A stretch of DNA of 33,530 nucleotides. It comes from Bermanella sp. (lineage in GTDB: Bacteria > Pseudomonadota > Gammaproteobacteria > Pseudomonadales > Oceanobacteraceae). The stretch is taken from positions 21,705-55,234 of the forward strand of contig NYTP01000044.1 in NCBI GenBank assembly GCA_002683575.1. Direction: 5' to 3'. This document shows positions 20,141-28,671 of the stretch, piece after piece. The stretch's first letter is position 1. Every line of letters starts with the position of its first letter. A program made the position numbers and the translations under genes. The notes beneath the pieces were generated by a model, which saw only the letters and a program-made list of their open reading frames with translations, was not told where the DNA came from and searched no databases.

Positions 20141-21217
20141 ATGCAAGCATTGTTTTTTGTTATGGGTATCATTGTGGTGCTATTAACATTTTTACCTATG
20201 CTTCCCCATTCCCATTGGTTGATTCGCGTATTTGATTTTCCTCGGTTACAAATTACGATTTTTGCAAGTCTTGTGCTGAGCGCTCAGTGTATTTTATTTC
20301 AGTTTGATAACGCACTATCAATCGTGAGTATTGTCTTTGTTAGTTTATGCATGGCATGGCAATTGTGGTGGATTTTACCCTATACCCCCATTTGGCCCTG
20401 TGAGGTCAACGCCACAACAGTGGCGGATAAAGATCGTACCCTGACATTTTTAACATCCAATGTCTTGGCCACCAATAAAAATAGTGAGGCCTTAATCGAA
20501 CTGGTGAAACAACATCAACCGGATGTTTTAGTGACACTGGAGTCGAATCATTGGTGGCAGTCGAAACTGCAGGTACTGGAAGACACCATGCCCTTCACCA
20601 TGAAGTGTCCGCTTGAAAATTTATATGGCATGCATGTCTATTCACGTTTGCCGTTGACGCAAACACACATCGCGTTCTTAGTTGAAAACGATGTGCCCTC
20701 TATGCACGCCAATGTCACGCTTCACTCTGGCGATGTGGTGCGTTTACATTTTGTTCACCCTGCACCGCCAAGTCCAACGGAAAACACCTACTCATCTGAG
20801 CGAGATGCTGAGTTGAGTGTGTTGGCACGACAGGTGAGTGAAGAAGCCGGCCCAATTATCGTCACGGGGGATTTAAATGATGTGGCTTGGTCTTCGACCA
20901 CACGTTTATTTCGCAAGGTGAGCGGTTTGTTAGACCCAAGGGTGGGCCGAGGTATGTTTAATACCTTCCATGCGGGATACCCATTTTTGCGCTGGCCATT
21001 GGATCACACCTTTCACAGTGCAGACTTTTCATTTAGCTTTATTAAACGCATGCCCAGTATTGGCTCGGATCACTTCCCCTTGTTAACTCAGTTGGTTTAC
21101 TTGCCCAGTCATGGCCAAGACCAAGCAGGCTTAGATGCCAATCAAGCTGATCAGCAGCGAGCCAAGCACCTCGCTAAAGCCCACGCCAAGGATAATCCCT
21201 CTGTTTCTGCTGAGTGA
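20141..21217 (+). CDS. Membrane-anchored endonuclease/exonuclease/phosphatase family protein
   Basis: N-terminal TM helices then EEP fold motifs (FLTSNVLATNKNSEALIELV, PIIVTGDLNDVAWS, GSDHFPLLTQL). Confidence 0.82.
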   Translation: MQALFFVMGIIVVLLTFLPMLPHSHWLIRVFDFPRLQITIFASLVLSAQCILFQFDNALSIVSIVFVSLCMAWQLWWILPYTPIWPCEVNATTVADKDRTLTFLTSNVLATNKNSEALIELVKQHQPDVLVTLESNHWWQSKLQVLEDTMPFTMKCPLENLYGMHVYSRLPLTQTHIAFLVENDVPSMHANVTLHSGDVVRLHFVHPAPPSPTENTYSSERDAELSVLARQVSEEAGPIIVTGDLNDVAWSSTTRLFRKVSGLLDPRVGRGMFNTFHAGYPFLRWPLDHTFHSADFSFSFIKRMPSIGSDHFPLLTQLVYLPSHGQDQAGLDANQADQQRAKHLAKAHAKDNPSVSAE

Positions 21218-21328
21218 CTTTAAGCCCGCAAACTTAACATTTGAACACCATAGGCCAGAATAACTGCCCACTAGCTAGCTCACTTGCTTTCGGTAAACGC
21301 AGTCTATACTCATTGAAGGTTATTCTAT

Positions 21329-22615
21329 ATGGGGCCGGCTATGGCATCGTCTTTCGATCTCGATAAACGTCACACATTGTCAACCTTGGCAAAGGTCGGC
21401 GCAGCTGGGTGTGCAATCACAGGTGCGCCTTACGTTTTTGCAAAACAGAAAACCACAATAAGAGTGCTCGGCACCCATGTCACGCTTCAAGAAGAGTTAC
21501 GACAAAGGGCCATGCAAGACCTTGGGATCGAAGTGATATTTGAACCCAGAGGCAGTGCAGCGGTGCTGCAGAAGGCATCGCTATACCCTGATACCTTTGA
21601 TTTGTATGAGCAGTGGTCAAATAGCATTAACGTGTTATGGCACTCAGGCTCCATTCAAAGTATTGATACCCGACGCATCACACACTGGGACGAAATCAAT
21701 AACCTCTCTAAGACCGGACGCTTGAGTAACGATGCACGAATGGGGGCAGGGGACGCGCCTCATAAGATTTTATATGTGCAGGATGATGATGAATTCAGCG
21801 CAACTCCCACTCAAAATGTCAGCTTTTTGCCCTATGTTCATAATGTGGATTCCTTTGGTTATAACACCAATGTTATTAAACCGGGTATCGCTTATGAAAC
21901 CGAGAGCTGGGGTTGGTTACTGGATAAAGAGCACGCGGGTAAAGTCGCAATCGTCAATGCGCCAACCATTGGCATATTTGATTTGGCATTGGCCGCACAA
22001 GCAAAAGGGTTTGTAAGCTTTAAGGATATTGGTGCCATTACCCAATCAGAAATGAATCAGCTTTTTAATATCTTAATCGAGATGAAAAAAAGTGGGCACT
22101 TTAGCGGCTTTTGGACATCGGTGCCTGAGTCAGTGAATTTTATGGCTTCTGAGCGTGTGGTGATTGAGAGCATGTTTAGCCCTGCTGTCTCGGCATTAAA
22201 TGGTCAAGGTGTACCTGTTCGTTATGCGGCACCCAAAGAAGGTTATCGTGGTTGGCATGGTGTGATGTGCCTATCTTCATCAACCCAAGGAAGGCAGAAA
22301 GACGCCGCCTATGAATACATGAACTGGTGGTTATCGGGTTGGCCTGGTGCTTTTATTGCGCGCCAAGGCTATTACATTTCTAACCCGCAGCGGTCTAAGT
22401 CTTATCTGTCACAGGCTGAGTGGGATTACTGGTACGCCGGCAAACCTGCGGCCAACGAATTAAAAGGAACCGATGGCAGGGTGTCTGTTAAAACCGGTGA
22501 CGTTCGAAATGGAGGCAGTTATGAGCAGCGTTTTAGTAATGTCGCTGTTTGGAATACCGTCATGCCCACTTATGATTACAGTTTGCAAAAATGGTATGAG
22601 TTTGTCAGTGCTTAG
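21329..22615 (+). CDS. Orphan extracellular solute-binding protein (PotD-like), possible ligand-sensing partner of the downstream kinase
   Basis: Signal-like N-terminus, type-II SBP features (FLPYVHNVDSFGYNTN, AYEYMNWWLSGWPGAFIARQGYY); no permease/ATPase nearby; 9 bp before the kinase ORF. Confidence 0.8.
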   Translation: MGPAMASSFDLDKRHTLSTLAKVGAAGCAITGAPYVFAKQKTTIRVLGTHVTLQEELRQRAMQDLGIEVIFEPRGSAAVLQKASLYPDTFDLYEQWSNSINVLWHSGSIQSIDTRRITHWDEINNLSKTGRLSNDARMGAGDAPHKILYVQDDDEFSATPTQNVSFLPYVHNVDSFGYNTNVIKPGIAYETESWGWLLDKEHAGKVAIVNAPTIGIFDLALAAQAKGFVSFKDIGAITQSEMNQLFNILIEMKKSGHFSGFWTSVPESVNFMASERVVIESMFSPAVSALNGQGVPVRYAAPKEGYRGWHGVMCLSSSTQGRQKDAAYEYMNWWLSGWPGAFIARQGYYISNPQRSKSYLSQAEWDYWYAGKPAANELKGTDGRVSVKTGDVRNGGSYEQRFSNVAVWNTVMPTYDYSLQKWYEFVSA

Positions 22616-22624
22616 GGACAGTGA

Positions 22625-25243
22625 ATGAAAATTCGGTCATTGCAGGCCCAGGTAAGCATCGTGTTATTAGTGCTGGCTGTAACACTTTTGACGCAGCTGC
22701 TCTTTGCTCGTAATAGCGTGTCGACACTGATAAAAAATCAATCAAGTCTAACGTACTCACATAGCCATGTGGGTGTGGTGTATGAACTTGAGCGTGATGT
22801 GATTGATTTACAGCGAAATCTCCTTATTTACAAAGCCACAGGTAGTGACAGTGCGATTCACCGTTTTCATACTATTATGGAATTAGTGAATGAGCAAATT
22901 CTTAAATTATCCAAGGAAGTGGGTGGCGGTAAACAATATCTGATCAATGAAGAAAACTTTTCAAGAATGGTGAGTCACCTAGCTGACTACGAGCAAAATT
23001 TCACCTCAGTGATTAATGCCAAAGACCAGCAAGAAAGCGCCATTGAAAGCATTGACAGTGATCTTGCCAGTATTGATCAATATACATCGAAAAGAAGTAA
23101 TCAAGTATCGATTGATATTAAAAGTGAAGTGGTAAGTTTAAGAGAAATTATGTCGAGTTATCTTGCGAAATTTAACCCGTTAGATATAAGTCGATTTAAT
23201 AAGAAAATCAGTAAGGTTATTTCACAGTTTACCCGCATTCAGTATTTGGATGGTGTTGAAAAAGCTAAGCGTATCAAAAAACAATTTAGGCGTCTTATTC
23301 AGTTAACCAGAGGGTATCAATTTCTGGTGAGTGTGGTGATGGCCGGATCAGCCAATGAATTTCTATTTATTACAAAAAAGATAAGAGAAGCAGCACTTGA
23401 GAAACAAGATTTAATTGAATTAGAGGCAGAACGTGCAGCCAAAGAAGCGCAATTTGTAAATGGCGTGATTAGTGTGGTTTCAATTTTAATTATTTTATCC
23501 ATTGCTTGGTTTTTATCTCGTAAAATTATTTTTCCCATTAAAAATATTACGGATATCTTTACAGTGCTATCCAGAGGCGATGATATTGATCGTATCCCCA
23601 GTGTTAATCGTAATGATGAAATAGGTGATTTAGCCAAAGCGGCAGAAATTTTCCATCAAAATAATAGCTTAACCAAAAAACTATTGGTGGAATCACAAGA
23701 TATGATTGCCACTCAAGAAGTGCTCAATATCCAACTAGAGCAGCAAAAAAAGAAAGCCGAATTAGCGGCCAAATCAAAAAGTGATTTTTTAGCGAATATG
23801 AGTCATGAAATTCGAACCCCCATGAATGGCATTGTTGGGCTGGTAGATCTTGTTTTAAAGACCAAACTAACAAACAAACAAAAGCAGTATCTTGATCGTA
23901 TTTCCTATTCTGGTCAGATCATGATGAATGTTATCAATGATATTTTAGATTTTTCAAAGATCGAAGCGGGTAAAATGGAGATCGAATCCGTTGAGCTTGA
24001 TATCAATACAATTATTGAAAATCTAATTTCATCAATGATGGTATGGGTAAACGATAAACAGTTAGATTTTAAAGTCTGGGTTTCCCCTAATGTTCCGAAG
24101 AAAATCATAGGTGATCCGCTGCGAATTAGTCAGGTTTTACTCAATTTATGCAGTAATTCCATTAAGTTTACGGACAGCGGTAGCATTATTATTAAGTTTG
24201 ATTATATCGACAATCAATTGTGTTTTAGTGTCCATGATACGGGCATTGGCATGACACAAAGTCAGCTTGATTCCATTTTTGAGTCCTTTACCCAAGCTGA
24301 TGGGTCCATTAGCCGAAAATATGGGGGCACAGGTTTAGGTCTATCTATTGTCAAGAAACTCATTGAGCTGATGCACGGAGACATCAAAGTTGAATCTAGC
24401 GTTAATGTTGGCACAGAGATATACGTATCCATTGCTTGTGATATTGCCGACCAGACGCCACTGCTTACGCCTTTGACCGGCGACCTGCCTTCGATTCATT
24501 ATGCCGGGCGAAACGGCAAGCCCTCTTATATTAAATATGTATTTGAACAGCTTCACATTCCTCTGGTTGATATCAGTACAATCCAAGGTGCACAGGTCAT
24601 AACGAGTGAACAAGAGCAATTTGTCTTATTTGAAGGAATCAAGGCACTGCCCGCTTCCTATTTATCGAGCTGTCTGAAATCCAAGGTTCAACTATTTTGT
24701 GTTTTGAACTCCAATGACAACGCAGAGAAAGTAAAAGTACGCGAAATGGGGGATATTACCGTGCTTCAACATCCGTTTTCACCCAGTCAATATGAACGCT
24801 TCTTTAGAGAGATACTTGGGGTCAATCAGTCACCTGCTGTAATATCCTCCACTCCAGTTGGCGATGTCCACGCAATGACGGGCCATGTATTACTGGTGGA
24901 AGATAACCCCATTAATCAATTAGTAGCAGGGGATATGTTAGAAGGCCTGGGGATAAGCTATGACCTTGCTGAAAATGGCATTGAAGCTGTCAAAGCGGTT
25001 AAGGAAAAAGAATATGACCTTGTCTTTATGGATGTGCAGATGCCAAAAATGGACGGCTATACGGCTACAAAAACACTAAGAGACGCGGGTTATAATGATG
25101 TAATCATCTGTGGTTTGTCAGCCAATGCATTAAAAGAAGACTTAGAGAAGGCAGAACAGTCAGGCATGAATGACTATTTAACCAAGCCTTTAATTCATGA
25201 CAGCTTAAAAGCCCTGCTTGAGAAATATTTAATTCAATCTTAG
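22625..25243 (+). CDS. Hybrid sensor histidine kinase (periplasmic helical sensor-HAMP-HisKA-HATPase-REC)
   Basis: H-box FLANMSHEIRTPMNGIVGL, N-box LLNLCSNSIKFT, G-box YGGTGLGLSIVKKL, REC VLLVEDNPINQLVAGDM...DLVFMDVQMPKMDGY...LTKP. Confidence 0.93.
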   Translation: MKIRSLQAQVSIVLLVLAVTLLTQLLFARNSVSTLIKNQSSLTYSHSHVGVVYELERDVIDLQRNLLIYKATGSDSAIHRFHTIMELVNEQILKLSKEVGGGKQYLINEENFSRMVSHLADYEQNFTSVINAKDQQESAIESIDSDLASIDQYTSKRSNQVSIDIKSEVVSLREIMSSYLAKFNPLDISRFNKKISKVISQFTRIQYLDGVEKAKRIKKQFRRLIQLTRGYQFLVSVVMAGSANEFLFITKKIREAALEKQDLIELEAERAAKEAQFVNGVISVVSILIILSIAWFLSRKIIFPIKNITDIFTVLSRGDDIDRIPSVNRNDEIGDLAKAAEIFHQNNSLTKKLLVESQDMIATQEVLNIQLEQQKKKAELAAKSKSDFLANMSHEIRTPMNGIVGLVDLVLKTKLTNKQKQYLDRISYSGQIMMNVINDILDFSKIEAGKMEIESVELDINTIIENLISSMMVWVNDKQLDFKVWVSPNVPKKIIGDPLRISQVLLNLCSNSIKFTDSGSIIIKFDYIDNQLCFSVHDTGIGMTQSQLDSIFESFTQADGSISRKYGGTGLGLSIVKKLIELMHGDIKVESSVNVGTEIYVSIACDIADQTPLLTPLTGDLPSIHYAGRNGKPSYIKYVFEQLHIPLVDISTIQGAQVITSEQEQFVLFEGIKALPASYLSSCLKSKVQLFCVLNSNDNAEKVKVREMGDITVLQHPFSPSQYERFFREILGVNQSPAVISSTPVGDVHAMTGHVLLVEDNPINQLVAGDMLEGLGISYDLAENGIEAVKAVKEKEYDLVFMDVQMPKMDGYTATKTLRDAGYNDVIICGLSANALKEDLEKAEQSGMNDYLTKPLIHDSLKALLEKYLIQS

Positions 25244-25407
25244 TCCATCACTACTCATTTCTTTTACCTCTCATATTCTATATGGCTCAAATGGTTATCT
25301 ACTTTCTTCCGTTTTAATGGCTGTATTGCATCTCGTGACATCTCAGCGATTCATCTTTAAAAGAAAAAATGAAAACTAGAGTAAAAAACTTAATCAGGAT
25401 TCGGCAT

Positions 25408-25422
25408 GCTTATATTTGGTGC
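25408..25422 (+). promoter_or_regulatory. Candidate NtrC-like binding site
   Basis: GCTTATATTTGGTGC: right half TTGGTGC and GC-N11-GC spacing match the NtrC site form; left half is degenerate; about 140 bp upstream of the predicted sigma-54 start. Confidence 0.35.
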
Positions 25423-25527
25423 GTCCTGATCTTAATGCATGCATCAATTTAGACTAAAAATAATTTTATAAAAAATTAATATTAATAAAACTGAGGTTTT
25501 ATGCGGGCTAGGAACAAGATTTTGTTT

Positions 25528-25543
25528 TTGGCACCAACCTTGC
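25528..25543 (+). promoter_or_regulatory. Sigma-54 promoter (-24/-12) upstream of FNT-cynS
   Basis: TTGGCAC CAACC TTGC: near-perfect match to YTGGCAC-N5-TTGC with GG and GC at the required 12-nt offset; 49 bp upstream of the FNT start. Confidence 0.78.
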
Positions 25544-25591
25544 GTTACTGGGTTAACCCTTAAACAAAAACCACAGTAGAGGCTTTAAAAT

Positions 25592-26404
25592 ATGGCTTAC
25601 ATTGAACCAAGTGAGTTTGTCACCAAGATGGTGGATGCAGGCGAATCCAAATGTTACATGTCCACGAAAGATACGTTTATTCGTGCTTTTATGGCCGGTG
25701 CCATTCTGGGTTTGGCCGCGGTGTTTGCAATTACAGTTGCAACAAAAACAGGTAGTCCAATTTTAGGCGCGTGTTTGTTCCCTGTTGGTTTTATCATGCT
25801 TTATTTAATGAAGTTTGATTTGCTAACCGGTGTGTTCACACTAGTACCACTGGCATGGTTAGATAAACGTCCAGGCATTACGCCATCACAAATTTTAAGA
25901 AACTGGGGTCTAGTATTTTTAGGTAACTTTGCAGGTGCCATGACCACTGCATTCTTTGTCTCCTTTATTTTAACCTACGGCTATAACACCGACGGTGGAG
26001 CTCTGGCTGCGAAAGTTGCTTCAATTGGTGAGTCTCGTACATTGGGTTATCAAGAGCATGGTGTTGCAGGTTGGTTTACGATTTTTATTCGCGGCATGTT
26101 ATGTAACTGGATGGTTTCAATGGGTGTGGTTGGCGCCATGATCTCTACGTCTGCAGGTGCAAAAATTGCAGCCATGTGGATGCCAGTAATGTTGTTCTTC
26201 TTTATGGGTTTTGAACACTCAATTGTAAACATGTTCCTTTTCCCGTTCTCTATGATTATGGGTGGTGAGTTTACGGTTTATGATTATCTTATCTGGAATG
26301 AAATTCCAACGGTTCTAGGTAACCTTGCTGGAGGTTTATTACTAGTCGGTTTGCCTCTTTATTATACCCATGTGAAAACCAGCCCAGAACGTCAGTTAGC
26401 GTAA
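25592..26404 (+). CDS. Formate/nitrite transporter (FNT) family channel
   Basis: FNT-like multi-TM sequence (FIRAFMAGAILGLAAVFAITV, FLGNFAGAMTTAFF, GFEHSIVNMFLFPFSMIMG). Confidence 0.92.
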   Translation: MAYIEPSEFVTKMVDAGESKCYMSTKDTFIRAFMAGAILGLAAVFAITVATKTGSPILGACLFPVGFIMLYLMKFDLLTGVFTLVPLAWLDKRPGITPSQILRNWGLVFLGNFAGAMTTAFFVSFILTYGYNTDGGALAAKVASIGESRTLGYQEHGVAGWFTIFIRGMLCNWMVSMGVVGAMISTSAGAKIAAMWMPVMLFFFMGFEHSIVNMFLFPFSMIMGGEFTVYDYLIWNEIPTVLGNLAGGLLLVGLPLYYTHVKTSPERQLA

Positions 26405-26434
26405 TCACACTTTAAATTTGAGGGAGTAATATTG

Positions 26435-26875
26435 ATGAATAAAGTAGAAATGACGGAAGCCATTATTCTTGCAAAAAAAGAGCAGTCGTTAACGTGGGAG
26501 AAAATAGGTACAGACTTAGGTATTTCACCTGTTTGGCTGACATCGGCTTGCTTAGGAATGAATAGCGCGCCCAAAGAAAAAGCACTGGCCATATCAGAAT
26601 ACTTGAGTCTGGGCAGTGACGTGGCTGAAGCGCTGATGGCCTACCCAACTAAAATTTGGGATCAAGCTGTGCCCACTGACCCACTAGTATATCGCTTGTA
26701 TGAAGTGGTTGGCGTTTATGGCGAGACACTAAAAGAAGTCATCCAAGAGAAATTTGGTGATGGCATCATGAGTGCCATCGACTTTTCCATGGATGTTGAT
26801 AAACAAGAAGACCCGAAAGGGGATCGCGTTATACTGACATTAAATGGCAAGTTCTTACCTTATAAATCATGGTAA
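26435..26875 (+). CDS. cynS: Cyanate hydratase (cyanase)
   Basis: N-terminal helical region LAKKEQSLTWEKIGTDLGISPVWLTSACLG and catalytic C-terminal domain YRLYEVVGVYGETLKEVIQEKFGDGIMSAIDF with the expected Arg, Glu and Ser. Confidence 0.96.
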   Translation: MNKVEMTEAIILAKKEQSLTWEKIGTDLGISPVWLTSACLGMNSAPKEKALAISEYLSLGSDVAEALMAYPTKIWDQAVPTDPLVYRLYEVVGVYGETLKEVIQEKFGDGIMSAIDFSMDVDKQEDPKGDRVILTLNGKFLPYKSW

Positions 26876-26903
26876 TTTCTTCTTTAAATTTCTATTTATT
26901 GGG

Positions 26904-26935
26904 AACCCTCACTCTTAATTGAGTGAGGGTTTTTT
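26904..26935 (+). terminator. Terminator-type hairpin after cynS, overlapping the translation initiation region of the next gene
   Basis: Perfect 11-bp stem AACCCTCACTC / GAGTGAGGGTT with TTAATT loop, then T-run; ATG of the next CDS at 26940. Confidence 0.88.
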
Positions 26936-26939
26936 ATTT

Positions 26940-28670
26940 ATGAAAAAACAATTAAAAATTGCTGTTGGTCAAAGCACAAGCAAGGGCCGTAAAGCGGTTA
27001 ACCAAGATAGCCATGGAGTACACATTCCAGATAACTATTTACTGGATGCAAAAGGGATTGCCATTGCCATTGCCGATGGTATCAGTAGTAGTGACGTGAG
27101 TGATATTGCCAGTCAAACGGCGGTTAATGGATTTATTTCGGATTATTATTGTACTGCTGACGTGTGGTCTGTGAAGCACTCTGCGCAAAAAGTACTGCAA
27201 GCCACTAACCTCTGGCTGTATGCACAGGGGCAAAACGGGCTTAGTCGTTTTAATAAAGATAAAGGTTATGTTTGTACGTTTAGTTCGATTATCTTTAAAT
27301 CGAATTCATTTCATATTCTGCATTGTGGTGATAGTCGCATTTATCGTTTAGCGAATAATAGCTTAGAGCAATTAACACAAGATCATAGAAGAGTGGTTTC
27401 AGAAGACACCAGTTACCTGACCCGCGCATTAGGCATTCAATCTCAACTGGATTTTGATTATTCAATGCAAAGTTTAGAGATAAACGATGTTTTTATTCTG
27501 GCAACCGATGGCATCTATGAATACATTGATGACAGTGCGATGTTGGCATTAATGTCTGAATACAAACAAGACTTAAATCTAGCTTGCGAGAAAATAATTC
27601 AGCATGCCTATGATAATGGCAGTGAAGATAATTTAACTATTCAAATTGCTCAGATACTCGAGTTGCCTTTACATCAAATCGATGAAGTACAGCAGCAGGT
27701 CGCCCGCTTACCATTGCCGCCTTTGTTAGAGCCCAGAATGGAATTTGATGGTTATCAAATCCTACGCAGTATTTATATCAGTAGTCGCAGTCATGTGTAT
27801 TTGGCAAACGATACCGATACACAGCAGCAGGTGATTCTTAAGATACCTTCGACCGAGTTAAGAGAAAATAAACCCTATTTAGAAAGCTTTTTAATGGAAG
27901 ACTGGATTGCCAAGCGTATTGATAACCCCCATGTTTTAACGGCAATAGAATCACCCAGAAAGCGGCAATACTTATATAACGTGACGGAATATATTAAAGG
28001 ACAATCATTGTCACAGTGGATCGTTGATCACCCTAAGCCAAAACTCGATCAAGTCAGGGGGATTGTTTCTCAGGTGGCAAAAGGCTTACAAGCATTTCAT
28101 CGACAAGAAATGGTGCATCAAGACTTACGTCCAAATAATATTATGATCGATGAATTTGGTACCGTGAAGATCATTGATTTTGGTGCGACTCAAGTGGGCG
28201 GTGTCATGGATATTGGCCAGAACCGAAACGCCAATGACATTAAAGGAACAGCGCAATTCACCGCGCCAGAATACTATTTGGGTGAGGGTGGCTCTCACCG
28301 TTCAGATATTTTCTCATTGGGTGTCATTACTTATCAAATGCTCACCGGTAGGCTGCCTTACGGCACCGGTGTGTCAAAAATAAAAAACCGTCGAGACCGG
28401 CAGAAGCTTGTGTATCAATCTATTTTAGAAGATCAGCACCCGTTGCCGCCTTGGGTAGACGCTGCTATCAAAAAAGCCGTCCATGTTGAGCCATTAAAGC
28501 GTTATGCAGAAGTCTCTGAATTTGTGTTTGATTTAAATACACCCAGTGCGTCTTTTTTAAAGCGGGACAAGCCGCCATTAATTGAACGTAACCCACTGGC
28601 TTTCTGGCAAGGTGTCTCGGCCATGTTGTTATGCGTGGTCATTTTTTTAAGCTATCGATTACTTGTTTAG
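26940..28670 (+). CDS. Bifunctional PP2C-type phosphatase / Ser-Thr protein kinase with C-terminal TM helix
   Basis: PP2C motifs IAIADGISSSD, LHCGDSRIYRL, LATDGIYEYID; kinase motifs VHQDLRPNNIMID, IIDFGATQVGG, GTAQFTAPEYYLGEGGSHRSDIFSLGVITYQMLTGRLPY; C-terminal hydrophobic segment. Confidence 0.92.
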   Translation: MKKQLKIAVGQSTSKGRKAVNQDSHGVHIPDNYLLDAKGIAIAIADGISSSDVSDIASQTAVNGFISDYYCTADVWSVKHSAQKVLQATNLWLYAQGQNGLSRFNKDKGYVCTFSSIIFKSNSFHILHCGDSRIYRLANNSLEQLTQDHRRVVSEDTSYLTRALGIQSQLDFDYSMQSLEINDVFILATDGIYEYIDDSAMLALMSEYKQDLNLACEKIIQHAYDNGSEDNLTIQIAQILELPLHQIDEVQQQVARLPLPPLLEPRMEFDGYQILRSIYISSRSHVYLANDTDTQQQVILKIPSTELRENKPYLESFLMEDWIAKRIDNPHVLTAIESPRKRQYLYNVTEYIKGQSLSQWIVDHPKPKLDQVRGIVSQVAKGLQAFHRQEMVHQDLRPNNIMIDEFGTVKIIDFGATQVGGVMDIGQNRNANDIKGTAQFTAPEYYLGEGGSHRSDIFSLGVITYQMLTGRLPYGTGVSKIKNRRDRQKLVYQSILEDQHPLPPWVDAAIKKAVHVEPLKRYAEVSEFVFDLNTPSASFLKRDKPPLIERNPLAFWQGVSAMLLCVVIFLSYRLLV

Positions 28671-28671
28671 T

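Noticed and set aside
23317-23637. 106-aa minus-strand ORF in the histidine kinase gene
   Set aside because: Antisense to HAMP-linker region of a clearly coding frame.
25380-25450. TCAGGA...TCCTGA inverted repeat as a terminator of the kinase gene
   Set aside because: Loop is long and there is no T-run; it overlaps the proposed NtrC-like site and is left uninterpreted.
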